Part shown: piece after piece, positions 10,882 through 22,095 of the stretch
How positions within the stretch are numbered: position 1 is the first letter of the stretch
How the letters are laid out: each line of letters starts with the position of its first letter
Source of the DNA: Puccinia triticina
Taxonomy: Eukaryota; Basidiomycota; Pucciniomycetes; Pucciniales; Pucciniaceae
Direction of reading: 5' to 3'
Assembly: GCF_026914185.1 (NCBI RefSeq)
Contig: NC_070560.1
Location: 1,152,001-1,216,000 of the forward strand
DNA: 64,000 bases
Made by a program: the position numbers and the translations under genes
The notes under the pieces: model-generated
Told to the model about the DNA's origin: nothing
Seen by the model: the letters and a program-made list of their open reading frames with translations, nothing else
Database searches by the model: none

Positions 10882-11479
10882 TCAGTTGGATAGTCGGTTA
10901 ACCAGGAAGCAGGCGCACCGGTAGGCATACGACCAGAGATGAGATGGCAATTCTGAGTGGGTCAGGGTTGATCTGGCAATATCCCCAAGAGTCCGGTTGA
11001 GTCGTTTGGCTTCGCCATTCTGTTCAGGAGTGTACGGCAATGTAAAGATTAATTGAGTTCCTACAGAGTCGAGGTAATTATTCAACAAATGGATTGTGTA
11101 CTCTTTGGCTTTGTTGCAGTGGATGAACTTGGGGGCCGAATCAAAGTTCAATATAATCTTCTTGACAAGCGCAATAATGATCTGGGGGACTTCTGCACAA
11201 GACTTCATAGGGAAAACAAATGAAAAGGTAGTTGCATAATCTCAAATGGTGAGGAGGAAAAAGTTGCCGGAAGTATTGGGATCAAAAGGTCCCATGACAT
11301 TGGTGACCAAGAGGTCAAGACGGTTGTCCCGGGGAATGACTTCCGGAAGAGAGTGTCTATGGCGTTCGCTTTTTGTTTGCTTGCAGGTTTCACAGATGAA
11401 TGGCTGCCATGATTTTAACTCAAACGCCGGCACAAACCGGCGAAGGAATTCCTTGACGACGTTGTCCAATACATGACCA
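10882..11479 (-). pseudogene. Copia GAG-pre-integrase and integrase core, frame-broken
   Basis: The upstream part (about 11242-11469) shows a GAG-pre-integrase region with FICETCKQTKSERHRHSLPE. The downstream part (10882-11208) shows an rve-type integrase segment with the PYTPEQNGEAKRLNRTLGD signature that includes the catalytic glutamate region. The two are in different frames, and a stop ends the frame just before the 2.7-kb insertion. In an intact element this would integrate cDNA into the host chromosome; this copy cannot. Confidence 0.85.
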
Positions 11480-11481
11480 AG

Positions 11482-12160
11482 TCAACAATGCCAGTTGTAA
11501 GACGAGACTATGGGTTTAGAAGACAAACGGGTGGAGACTTGGTATGCATTAGGATGGAAAAAATTGAAGGAATTAGGAGAAACCATCCACGTGTGGTTGC
11601 GGTATTGAGCAGTGATGGATGCAAAAGAGGATGTGAGGACGATGTCGTGATTGGGAAGGAACCAAGGTTGGAAGCCAGAGTCAATAAGTTGTCCGAGACC
11701 AAGGAGTGTACCCGACATCTCCGGGCTGAACAGTACCCTTGGGATAGTTAGGGTACCAACCCCATTGGCCATCTTCAGGTGTCCACTGTGGGTTGCCAAC
11801 ATCAAACCGGTGGATGACGCCAGATTCAGCTTTATGGCTGGTTAAAGCGGACAAAGAAAAGAAAAAGAAGGGAAAGATCCGCTCACATGGTGGGTTGCCC
11901 CAGAATCCAAAACGGTGCCTGCGCCGGTCGTACCATTTGCATCCGCGCCCACCGCTGATTGAACTGCCGCATTCTGATCAAGGCCGGTGGGTGGGTTGTT
12001 TGGTGGTACAACCTGACGGGCAAAACCGGAAGCGGGGCGACTGTATGGGGGAGTGTTGGGAGGAGGCAGCTTGGCGTCGCTGCGGAGTGTGGGGCATGAT
12101 GATCTCCAGTGTCCTTCCATTCCGCAATAAGAGCAAGGTTTGCTGGTAAATATTGCCTTG
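11482..12160 (-). pseudogene. Copia CCHC zinc knuckle and aspartic protease, frame-broken
   Basis: Near 12140-12100 the minus strand encodes a CCHC knuckle (CSYCGMEGHWRSSC, spacing C-x2-C-x4-H-x4-C), the nucleocapsid motif. About 60 residues on is the protease active-site motif DSGATHHVSG (near 11870). The protease continues as LFSPEMSGTLLGLGQL (11482-11805) in a shifted frame, so at least one frameshift breaks the polyprotein. Confidence 0.85.
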
Positions 12161-12683
12161 TTGGTCGGTCCTTGATTCCCTTTCCGGATATTGTGATGGC
12201 CGCTGAGATGTCATCAACAGTTGGATTGCCAGGTCTCCCGACGTTTTGTTGTCTGGGGTTGCCTTGACTGTTTGGTTGAAGAGGATGTTGCTGGAGTCGG
12301 CCAGTCGGTGTTTGTTGTGTCTGTTGTTGTCTTGGTCTGTTCCAGTTTGGTTGGGTGTTCGCAAAGTGGGAAGGAAATGATCTGAAAACGGATACATTTT
12401 GAGGCTGCGTTGTGTCAAAATGGCTGCTTTCCCCGTACGCCGACGTGATAATGGTCTGGATATCTCAAGCAGTGACGTCCTTCTTTTCGCTCAATTGGAG
12501 CGAGACGTTCTGGAACAGCTGTGATCTCGACATGTTTGGTGGAGGCAGAGCAATCACTTGGAGAAACAGGCTTTCGACCAGGGGAGACAGACCCGCCTGA
12601 ACGTTCTTGAGGTCTGAGAATACATCAAATACCTTATTGAAAAGGCCCTGGACTTGAGATGGGTCTGTTGCGGGTCCAGTGAT

Positions 12684-13487
12684 TCAGAATTCAAGTAAGT
12701 GGTAAACGAGTTCCATTTGCCAGAAACGTATTGTGCCTTGGAAGTTGGCCTGAACAGCATCAAAGGCCTCGGTGCCCTTCGTGTACCTGTTGACGAGAGA
12801 CAATAGCTCATTGTGTACTGTGATTTGGATGAGGTACAGTAGACAATTTTCCTCCTGGGCCGATATCTTCCAATAGTTTTCCTTATTGTCAAAAAAGGCC
12901 GCATGACTGAGTGTCAATAGAATTACGCGGGAAAGATCCCGTTTCCACTTATTGAAGTTGGAACTGTCCGCCGTGAGTTGTTTGATTTCAGACTTGTAGA
13001 CGCTGGGTTGCTGGAGAAATTTGTTCCTCGGTGATACGTTGGTTGTTGTTGCCTGTGACATAGAAGAGATGCTTTCGGGTCTCGAAGTTATCGATATTTC
13101 AGATTCTGTGGGTGATTGAGGTGGCGAAAAATTTCTTGGTTCGTTGATCTCTGGTCTGTATTTGGGATTTGGGATGATAGCCGTGAAAGGTAGACCGAAT
13201 GGATTTGGGATAGTTCGATGACCGGGAAGAAATGGAGCCGATGGATACTTGTTTTTGTCGATGTGTCGGGTTATTGTCTTGGAAAAAATGTATGATATAG
13301 CCAATATGAATGGAGACGGTGGACGATTGTGATCAAACGGATCAGGTTCCTCTTTGACGGGAGAAGGAGGGAGTGGAGGTAACTTGAGGAGTGCCTTGTA
13401 GGCCTTTGTTTGTTTTGGGCGTTTCGCACGAGTTGGTGGAGGAAGTGGTCCCAAGAGTTCAGGTTGTTCCCGGCGGGTTCTGACCAT
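12684..13487 (-). CDS. Copia gag, N-terminal part
   Basis: An open frame of 267 codons starting 72 bp inside the 5' LTR. The N-terminal 150 residues are basic, Pro-rich and disordered. Then comes a helical capsid-like region with SSNFNKWKRDLSRVI and EAFDAVQANFQGT, typical of copia-type gag (UBN2-like). The frame ends early, and homologous coding continues in other frames between 12684 and 11978, so gag is truncated by frameshift. Confidence 0.75.
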   Translation of the reverse strand: MVRTRREQPELLGPLPPPTRAKRPKQTKAYKALLKLPPLPPSPVKEEPDPFDHNRPPSPFILAISYIFSKTITRHIDKNKYPSAPFLPGHRTIPNPFGLPFTAIIPNPKYRPEINEPRNFSPPQSPTESEISITSRPESISSMSQATTTNVSPRNKFLQQPSVYKSEIKQLTADSSNFNKWKRDLSRVILLTLSHAAFFDNKENYWKISAQEENCLLYLIQITVHNELLSLVNRYTKGTEAFDAVQANFQGTIRFWQMELVYHLLEF

Positions 13488-13559
13488 AAACCGGGTGGAG
13501 AGGTGCCAATAGTTGAATGATGAAGGCTAGGCCTGTTGGTAGACCGTTGACTCTTAATC

Positions 13560-13659
13560 TGTTGTGGTAAAACTCCTTGAGTCTAAATTGCTTCTCCTCG
13601 CCCGCCTCTTGACTACATCATACTCCATATGTGGAGTTTGTCCACCGCATACTACTACA
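13560..13659 (-). repeat. 5' LTR of copia element
   Basis: 100 bp with TG...CA ends, near-identical to 5940-6039. The bases just inside (13559 downward on the minus strand, GATTAAGAGTCAACGG) should hold the primer-binding site. I do not recognise a simple 3'-CCA tRNA complement there, so an internal or half-tRNA primer as in Drosophila copia is possible. Confidence 0.88.
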
Positions 13660-13664
13660 ACACA

Positions 13665-16600
13665 AAACATCTGGCATGATTCCAGGTAACATCAGTATAG
13701 ATTGTGTGTTACATGACCTGGTCTTCAAACCAAGATCAGACCAACTTCAGACTGACTTCAAACCAGTAACTAACAAGGATTGGACCAAACCTTGGCATGA
13801 ATTGTGCAAAGGCACTTGTAAACAGGTGCTGAGCAAACATCCGTGGTGTACTTACAGTTAGTTTAGTGTAGCTTAGCAGATCTTATACACTACCACTGAC
13901 ATGGTTTTTGGTGAGTGGTCAGTGATTGCCCACTAACACTAAAATGCTCCCCTAGAATCAAAGAGACCTCTAGGCTCTATCCGCGCTATTGGCGCTAGCA
14001 CTACTATGTAACCTCTGAAAATGGATAGCGCTATTAGGGACTGTTGGTGTAGCGTAGCCGACCGTAGCGCCGCTACCACTGACGGCATTGTGCCAGGAAC
14101 TACACAATGCTAAACTAGCGGATAGCGCCAGCTACCATTAGTTTAGCATAGCAGCCCAGTTTTGCATGCATAAAACCACCTTGAACAACATAATTATAGC
14201 CACCATGCCTTTCAATGATAGCTTCAAGAATTTCTAGTGAAGATGAGAGCTTAAAATTCAAAGCATCTAATGCATCTTTTCCTGCTTTCAACTTTCAAAG
14301 ATCATCTTCATTTTGTGTTGAAATCACTCTAATGAAACTTCCCTGCATCCACTACAAAAATTATGTACTTTGAATGCATGTATAGTAGTTCAAAGTCATG
14401 GTATAGCAGTTTGGCATATAGTGGTTGCATTTTTTTAAAGTACTCCAGATTGCATTATTGAATTGAAGAAGCCACTGACTTGGTATAGTTTCAAATTTAC
14501 ATCTTCATGTCAGAATGTGTCTTTGAAAAATGGCCCATTAGCAAGATTTTGCACCATTATTTGGAATATAAGTTGGTTTGCATCAGTGTGTAATTCCAAA
14601 ATCAGTGAGGAGAGTGTTTTTTATTAAACTAGAGCACAAGGTGGCTACGCCGCTGCAATATCAAGGATAGGGCATTCCCCCATACTTTCACAAGCTTTAG
14701 AACAACTCAAGAGGAGCAGTGTCAACACCGGTTGAAGCTGGGTAGAAGTTGTCTAGGGGGGTATGCTGCTGCACCCTGAGGCCTCAATCCCCCCCCCTCT
14801 TAAAAATCAGGTGAATATATTAATTCAAAATTCAGCATGATTATTGTTGTGTTGTAGTTTTAGCTTTTCCAAAGAACAAATTCACTTATTGCTATTCCAA
14901 AAATAAATTTATAACCAATGTCTTAATAAGATCAATCCACCTGGATTATCCTCAACAATGTTTAAGATAGACCAGTCATGTGAGAGCCTTTTTCTTGAAA
15001 TTTAATCTAATTGTCAGTGCTGAGTGAGTCTCAATTTTGCCCAACATTAAAGAGGGATTTTGTTGTACTCTCTATACTTGATCAGAGAAAGAGGGTATTC
15101 AGAAATTTACTTTTTTCCCCCAAGGTTTATCAAATGTACCGCAGTAACTCAGATTTTATGTCAGCAGGTGATATACTTGTCTAGACAGGATCCGAAAAAT
15201 GCATGTCACGGAGGAGGCCTATGCAAGGTTCAACAGGGTGGATAGAAAGGGCTCAGCATACCCGCCAATAATATGGGAGAGAGGGGGAAGCAGGAGGCAG
15301 GGAGGGCAGCGGTTGGGTACATCAAAGATAATAGGAAAGCACTTCAAATATGGTGGGCAACATGGGCCAGTATTGTTCCATGAGCAGCTCCTCCTTGATC
15401 ATGCTGAGTGCCCCGGCATGCTTGCAGGCCAGTCTGTGAGGGAACAGGGTGGTGTCCGGAGGAGTGGACCCGAGGCAAGCAGCAGCACTTGCGGGGCCAG
15501 AGAGCAGACTCAGCTGGGAGCTGGTCAATGGCGCAGACGCGACCGTTGGCGGGGGCGGGCGCCAAACCAGGAACTTCTAGATAACCATCTGGGGCCAACA
15601 GATGGTTGGGAAGCCCAGCCCGACGGGCTTTGGCTCAGCAGCTGCTGGGACTAAAAATTCACGTGCCTCGTGGAGGCTCATGCAGGCTATCTTGGCACCT
15701 TGACCATGCTTTGCCTGGTCAAGTGTTCTCCGACTCTGCAGTTGAGCTCTTAGCCTGTTCTTCCTTGCACTCCGGCTTTGAGATAGCAACTGAGACAAAC
15801 AATTCTTTCACCCACCAAAGAAACAACCAAATAGATGATCTGCATTGCGACCAAACCCGTATGACAGAGGAACGGAAGAGTGGGCATTTGGTTTGACAAT
15901 CCCAAAATTTCAAATCTTTGTTTCAGCCCCTCAAAACGGGGGGCGCGGACAATCTCACTTTGGATTTTGTAGGCCAAGCTCAAACCATACATCTCTGAGA
16001 GGGGTCTTGCCCTGCCGCATTGTAACGCCAAAGTTTTGACATCTATTCAGAAAAGATTCAACTCACCGTTGTTCAGGTTTCAGCCTAAGTGGCAGGTATA
16101 CAAATAGGTAAGTTTAAACACACCATCCAAGGAGTTTGAATCCAACCGTTTTACATTGTTACCAATGGAAATGAGGCTTGCTAGTTGACTTTTTTCTTCA
16201 CATTTGCGTAGGGAAACCACAGATTAATACAAAAGAGAACCCGTTGTGGTGCTCCATTGGCGTGACAATGCCAAAAGCACATTGCAGAGGTATTGAGACA
16301 GCATAGATACAGCTATCATTCATTATAAGAGGAGGAAGTTATATATAATACAAGCAGTGTATGTGTTGATGGGAGGAATGGATTCATTACAGATACAGAC
16401 AGATGGATGAGGGATAGTGTTAGCACGGACGGAACGGCAGACTAGGATCATGTAGGATGGACGGCGTGATCAGGGATGGAATGGAGGACCATGACTAGGT
16501 AGGATGGCAGGGAGGTGGAAGGATGTTATCAATAGAAGAGGTGGAAGGTATTGGGAGCACATGTCTCAACCAGGAATGGAAGGGAGGATGGTGTGGTGTA

Positions 16601-16920
16601 TCAAGTAAGGCAGTGTTATAAGGGTATATTACTTGTGTAAGGGTATATTATCTTTATAAGGGTGGTATATTACTTTATAAGGGTCTAGGATTCAGTATGA
16701 TGGGATATGGATGTAAGTATTAATTAGGGAGGAGGAAGAAGGAAGGATGGAGCAAGGTGGGAGGAGAGGCTTTGACCCCCAATATTCTGGATGGAAGAAG
16801 GCAACAGCTGGACATGCAGGCATATGGTAGGTTACGGAAGGTTGTTTGGGTCACCTAGCAACACATGATATCATGCAGTGCAGCATATGCAGGCAGATAA
16901 GGTGTTCAAGGAGCCTGCCT
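13665..16920. other. Repeat-rich intergenic region, no gene
   Basis: Contains a 13860-14160 block of AGC-rich short inverted motifs (TTAGTTTAGTGTAGCTTAGC versus TAGTTTAGCATAGCAG) resembling a degenerate MITE, and a GC-rich stretch at 15200-15900 with small palindromes (AGCCCGACGGGCT). From 16300 on it is purine-rich. No conserved protein domain was seen in any frame. Confidence 0.45.
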
Positions 16921-17072
16921 GCAGAATCAATTACATCATTCTTTGGCAGGCAGTGCAACACATGCATATATTGCTGTGCAACTGATATCCCCTCCTGCAG
17001 AATCCATTACCTAATTGTTTGGCAGGCAGTGCAACACATGCATATCTTGCTGTGCAACTGATATCCCCTGCA
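16921..17072. repeat. Two-copy tandem repeat, 76 bp
   Basis: The unit starting GCAGAATCAATTACATCATT recurs 76 bp later (16997) with few differences. A TATA-like AATATATAAGGAGG follows at about 17125. A similar TATATATAAGGAG context occurs near 56230, so both may derive from the promoter region of the same LTR family, but ends and duplications were not found. Confidence 0.6.
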
Positions 17073-17292
17073 GAAAATAGCCCTCACAAGGAGTTCCCCT
17101 GGAGCTAAATTCCCTCACCCTTCAATATATAAGGAGGCCTCTTTCCCCCCCTCATCAGATCTTTTCCCCATCAGCCTATAGAGGTTTGGTCACAGTGGTT
17201 AGTTTAGTTACAGTGGTAGTTTAGTGGTATTTTAGTGGTAGTGGTAGTGGTAGTGGTAGTGTTAAGTTTGAGTCAGTAGTAGTAGTAGTAGT

Positions 17293-17510
17293 CAGGAGCT
17301 CTAGTAGTAATTAAAGTGCCTTATCAAGAGATTGTTAAGGAAGAGATTATTACCAACTTCATCAACAACAATTATAACAAGTAGTAGTAGTGTAGTAGCA
17401 ACCAGGAGCTCTAGTATTGATTAAAGTGCCTTATCAAGAGATTGCTTAAGGAAGAGATCATTACCAACCTTCTCATCAACAACCCAACATCAACAACAAT
17501 TGTATTTTAC
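17293..17510. repeat. Two-copy tandem repeat, 110 bp
   Basis: CAGGAGCTCTAGTA...AATTAAAGTGCCTTATC at 17293 recurs at 17403 with the same downstream AAGAGATTATTACCAAC. It is preceded by a GTAGTG microsatellite (17215-17292). Confidence 0.6.
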
Positions 17511-18220
17511 ATAATTGATCCCACTGGATTACATTATCCCTCCAGCATCAGAAGTTGTAACAGATCTGCAAGAATAGTGATTTGAGGAATCTAGGTCTGA
17601 TAGAGATTACTATACAAAAGTAAGATCTATCTTGGAATCAGCCACATCTTTATAAATATTGATTACAAGACTCTTAGTTATTTGCATAGTACCATTAGAG
17701 GGGCAGGTCTTTCAAACCACCCGTAAGTTGTAATAGCCTTTCAACCTATTAGCAATTTATTTCCCCCTCAGAGGATATTTTCACCAAATAAACATTTAGT
17801 GTCCCACAAGAGTCCCTACACCTTTCACAGATGTGATAACCTCACGGCTTGTTTCTCCCCTGTTGCAATTGCACTGGCTGAGAAATGAGCCGTCACCAGC
17901 CCCCCTCCGTCCCCTTCCATTTGGAACAGGCCCAAGGGGGTTAAATCTGTCCCCTTTTGACCCATGCTTCATGGGCTGGGGGGTCAGTCTGAGGTGTTTA
18001 TGTTTGGGGGCTACTCTCAATTTACCTTTAACTTTAAACTCTAAAAACTTTATAATAAAACCTAACTATTTTTTGTAAATAAACCATGTTTGTATTTGTA
18101 ATCTGTTTCAGGGGTAACCCTTGATCTCAATTTGTATGTACCTACTTGTATTAGCTTTTTTGAAAGATTCCCTGGGGAAACCCTTGATCTAAATTTCTGT
18201 GAAATTGTTTCTTTAATATA
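17511..18220. other. Intergenic, no gene seen
   Basis: AT-rich, with a short GC-rich patch at 17895-18000 containing inverted GACCC/GGGTC motifs. No coding evidence. Confidence 0.4.
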
Positions 18221-18985
18221 CTTAGATAATATTCAATGGAGAACAATGGGGGACCATTCAATTTACATTTGTGGTATTTTTCCACCCCAATGTGCATGCT
18301 TGCAGCCTAAATAGCAGGATTTTCACCTGCTTTTGCTATTTTGCACCAGTGTGTAATACCACAATCAGTGAGGAGAGTGTTTATTATGAGATATTATTCA
18401 ATGGAGAAAATTTGGGAACCATTTAATTTACATTTGTGGCATTTTTCCACCCCAATGTGCATGCTTGCAGCCTAAATAGCAGGGTTTTCACCTGTTTTTG
18501 CTGTTTTGCACCAGTGTGTAATGCCAAAATCAGTGAGAAGAGTATTTATTATGGAAGATTATTCAATGGAGTTCAATGGAGAAAATTTGGGGATCATTCA
18601 ACTTACAGTTGTAGCATTTTTCCACCCCAATGTGCATGGTCGCAGCCTAAATAGCAGGCTTTTCATATCTTTTTGCTGTTTTGCACCAGTGCGTAATGAC
18701 AAAATCAGTTAGGAGAGTGTTTATTATGGAAGATTATCCAATGGGGAACATTTGGGCACCATTCAAGTTAAAGTTGCAGCATTTTTCCACCCCAATGTGC
18801 ATCCTTGTGGCCTAAATAGCAGGATTTTCACTTGTTTTTGCTGTTTTGCACCAGTGGGTAATGCCACAATCAGTGAGAAGAGTATTTATTATGGAAGATT
18901 ATTCAATGGAGAACATTTGGGCACAATTTGATTTAAAGTTGTGGAATTTATCCACCCCAATTTGCAAGCTCCAATGAGCTACTCA
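18221..18985. repeat. Tandem repeat, about 165-175 bp period, 4-5 copies
   Basis: The landmark TTTGCACCAGTGTGTAAT recurs at about 18341, 18506, 18681 and 18846, giving steps of 165, 175 and 165 bp. Between landmarks each unit shows ATTCAATGGAGAAC, TTTTTCCACCCCAATGTGCA and GCCTAAATAGCAGG. A single related unit lies near 14578. The period is in the satellite or minisatellite range. Short open frames in it are repeat artefacts. Confidence 0.85.
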
Positions 18986-19369
18986 CCATGAAAAAAAAAC
19001 TCAAGAAATCAGTGTCAGTTGACATGCAATTACATTGATACTACTTTGATGGGAACCTGGGTTTGTACGGACCAGGGAACGTTGAGCGGATGATTGAAGC
19101 ACCATCCGCTGGATGGCTCCACACTCCAGCCGGCATCAAAAATTGAGCGGCCCAGCTTGCCAGCATTCACGCCTGCCCGCGCACGGGGTCGAACATGCAA
19201 CCTAGGGAACATCTCATCACGTGGGGAGCCTTGCTCTCCCAAATCCACCACATAGATAGCACATTGAAAGATCCCCACCTTCACCACTCATACACCGCAA
19301 CAAACGACACCCCTTCGCCGTCCAATAGTTTATTGGACACTCAGGATCAATTGCACAGTCTTGATCAAG

Positions 19370-19760
19370 GGTGTCCGAGTGGTTTTTTTTTTTGTGTCCA
19401 TCGGACACCCTCATGAATCAAGGGTGATGCACAGTGTTTCTTGCGATCATTGGACACTCTCAACCAAGAGTGTCCGCTGGGCAACTTGTTTGGTGTCAAT
19501 CGGACACTCCGGCTGGAGTGTCCGATTGTCGGAGCGCACATTTGCGTGAAAAGCGTCCATCGGACACTCCTGGAGGAGAGTGTCCGATGGATGCTATTTT
19601 TTGGGCGTCCAAATGACGCTTTGGCCAGCAAAGCGGCACTTGGACAATTTTTGAAACCGTCCAAGTGATGCTCTTGCCCCGTAGCGTCCATCGGATGCTC
19701 TGGGAGCATCCTCTGGACGCTTCCAGGGCAAAACCGTCCATTGGATGGGGCGGTTTCCCA
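19370..19760. repeat. Hairpin array, CGGACACTC...GAGTGTCCG units
   Basis: Six successive hairpins, including GGACACTCTCAACCAAGAG, CGGACACTCCGGCTGGAGTG, CATCGGACACTCCTGGAGG and later GTCCATCGGATGCTC...GAGCATCC. Stems are 8-12 bp, loops 3-6 bp, and units are about 55-60 bp apart. Sequence is unrelated to the arrays at 8632-9600 and 58221, but the layout is the same. Confidence 0.75.
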
Positions 19761-20093
19761 GAAACCCGCCCCGTGGTGTTTGTTTTTGAACGGGAGGGAT
19801 TGCTCCTGGTTGACGTGGTTTCCTGTTGTTGACCAGGAGCTATTCCTAGTCAGCACTGAGGGGGGGTCTTGTTGACCTGATGCTAGCTGACAAGCCCAGG
19901 TTGGCAAACCTTGGATCCCAGCTGAGCATTTGCCTCAGTGAACATGCAGATCCCAGCTGAGCAATTGTCTCAGATCAGCTCAGTCTTTTCTAGTGCACAG
20001 CTGTGCACTAGTGAGATTTTGAGCAAGTTGCAAATATTCCAGGCGGTTCCAGCCTACAATTCATTTGTATGAACCTGGCTCTAATTGAGTATT

Positions 20094-20274
20094 TATGGTG
20101 TTCAAAGTTGCGTAGCATAATTTTATGCATGCATAAATCATAAAATCATAAAAATATTTTGGTGAGGAATTTTTGTATTACATAATCAGACAGTCATATC
20201 CCCTGCAAAAAAGAATTTATGATTTTATGATTTATGCATGCATAAAATTATGCAAACCAACTTTGAACACCATA
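20094..20274. repeat. 181-bp fold-back MITE, copy 2
   Basis: Same ends, length and interior as 450-630 (TATGGTGTTCAAAG ... CTTTGAACACCATA), with a few substitutions, so it is a dispersed family. Confidence 0.8.
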
Positions 20275-22095
20275 ATTGATCCAAGTATGCCACATGTCAA
20301 CTGGCAGTAGTTTCTCAAGTTTTTTTCATAGTGACTTCTATTCCAGATGATGAGGGAAAATGCTGCTAATGGGCCATTTTCAAAGATGCATTTTGACATG
20401 AAGATGTAAATTTGAAACTATAAAAAGTCAATTGCTTCTTCAATTCAATAATAAAATCTGGAGTACTTTTAAAAAAATGCAACCGCTATATGTCAAACTG
20501 CTATACCATGACTTTGAACCACTATACATGCATGTAAAGTACATAATGTTTGTAGTGATCCTTTCTCTCTATTGTACTACTAGTTTGTTTATGTCATTTC
20601 TCTTATCCTCAACACCAGCATATAAGATACATCATATCTCAAAATCCAGTGTTATGTGTTCAGTTGAAAAAAACTGATATTCTGTAAATTGCTTTGCTTT
20701 TTCTTGGGGGAGATAGAAACAGATTTGTGAGCTCTAGCACCATGAAAAAACTGAGGAGAGTAGGTGGTAGGTGATGTGAAGCTAACTCCAGCCTTAACTC
20801 AAACAATGCAAAGTGGTAGAGCCCCCTGATGATGACAAAGGGGCCATTGTTATTCAAGGGGAGTAATGTTAGAGTACCACTGGAATTTCAGCATATTTTA
20901 CTGAATGTCACCCTATGTCACAGTCACCTGACACCTATTCACATCAATTTCTTCATGGTGTAGAGTCTAAATGGCTTCTGGGTAGCTCAAGCTAAAGGGA
21001 AGATGCACCAGATGGGGGTTTGGAAACTTTATCTATCTACAAGGGATGTGATGGTTATCTGTGTCCGCTAGACTGGAGAGGTCACAAAATCAGAAGGGGC
21101 AGCTTGATGAGCACATTCATGAACACTGGTGCGTCCACGCCTGTTGAGTAAACATATCACACTTGGTGTGCGTCTACACATCCAGAGCCTCCACCCATAC
21201 CACATATTTATGATCCTACATAGAAAGAATTGCGAACGAGCCCGTTGGGTTCTGTGATCAATCGACGGTTTATTATTATCGTCAAAGGACATGTGGGGAG
21301 CCCAACTAGCATCCGAAGAGAATGTTCGGAAAGTGGGCAGATGGTGCTCGCTGGCAGGGTGTGAGCACGCAATGGTCACCGGTGCATCGGCCGAGATGAG
21401 AGTGTGCTGTACAGGCTTTTAGACGACCCACCTGAGCAGACTAGAGGCAGGCTTCTGTGCTTTTGGCAACAGGGAAGGGGGTGTCCCATGTGGTGGTGTT
21501 TGAGTGAAGTCTCTGAGATCGACAAGGAGAGACGGGCCAGGCCGGTTTGCGTCGGGATGGTTGTCATTGTCTCCCTATGTGGCTCGGTTTGAGTGTTCAG
21601 TCGACCATAATAGGAAAGAATGAGGCTTGCACCCCAGCTGAAACATCGATGGCCCGGCCACAACTGAGGAAGGATACTCCCAATTCCGGGGAAAACAACA
21701 ATGATATCCATCAGCTTCTTCCACGGGCCAGCCCCAGGGCCGTGCCACTGCCATCCACTGTTCCCCTGCAAGCTGCTTCCCTCCACCTTTGTCCTGAGTG
21801 TCCGACTGTTGGCTGGCTGCTTCAACCCAAGCCATGGAGAACTCTTGCTGATACTCGTTTTAGATCCATCCTGCCTCGCCCCCAGCCACACACCTCTTCT
21901 CCGCGCGTCCCATCGATCCAGCCCTCCAGGCTCCAGCCGGTCCAGTCGGAGGCGACCGTCCCCCAAATCCAGGGGAAGCCATCATCAAAATACCACCCAG
22001 GACGACGCCCGTGTAATTATCTCTCGTCGGGCTAGAAGACCTGCTCATTGGGCTTTCCCTTCCCCCCTGCCCTCAATAAGCATCTATCACCAAGA
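20275..22095. other. Intergenic and upstream region of the CAP10 gene
   Basis: 20275-21400 is AT-rich without coding signal. 21400-22095 is GC-rich (host-gene-like) and pyrimidine-rich near its end, as expected for the promoter and 5' UTR of the gene starting at 22096. Open frames of up to about 196 codons on both strands lack recognisable domains and are not called. Confidence 0.4.

Larger units (their letters stand above)
5940..13659 (-). mobile_element. Ty1/copia LTR retrotransposon with nested insertion
   Basis: Two 100-bp direct repeats (TGTTGTGG...CTACTACA) bound the element, and the 5-bp sequence ACACA flanks it on both sides (5935-5939, 13660-13664). Coding order on the minus strand is gag, CCHC knuckle, protease, integrase, reverse transcriptase, RNase H, the copia order. 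Removing the 2.7-kb insert at 8134-10869 leaves about 5.0 kb, a normal copia size. The LTRs are very short for the group and differ at only two positions that I can see, so insertion was fairly recent. Even so, gag-protease-integrase is frame-broken and interrupted, so this copy is dead. Confidence 0.93.

Noticed and set aside
16300..17560. Solo LTR with TATATAAGGAG promoter
   Set aside because: The TATA context is shared with 56230, but no ends, target duplication or primer site could be defined.
19030..19290. tRNA-derived SINE head (GTTCGACCCC-like B box on minus strand)
   Set aside because: Only a B-box-like motif is visible; no matching A box at the right spacing, no tail and no second copy.
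21376..22035. Frames of 162-196 codons upstream of the CAP10 gene on both strands
   Set aside because: No motif, overlapping each other on opposite strands, and located where a 5' UTR and promoter are expected.
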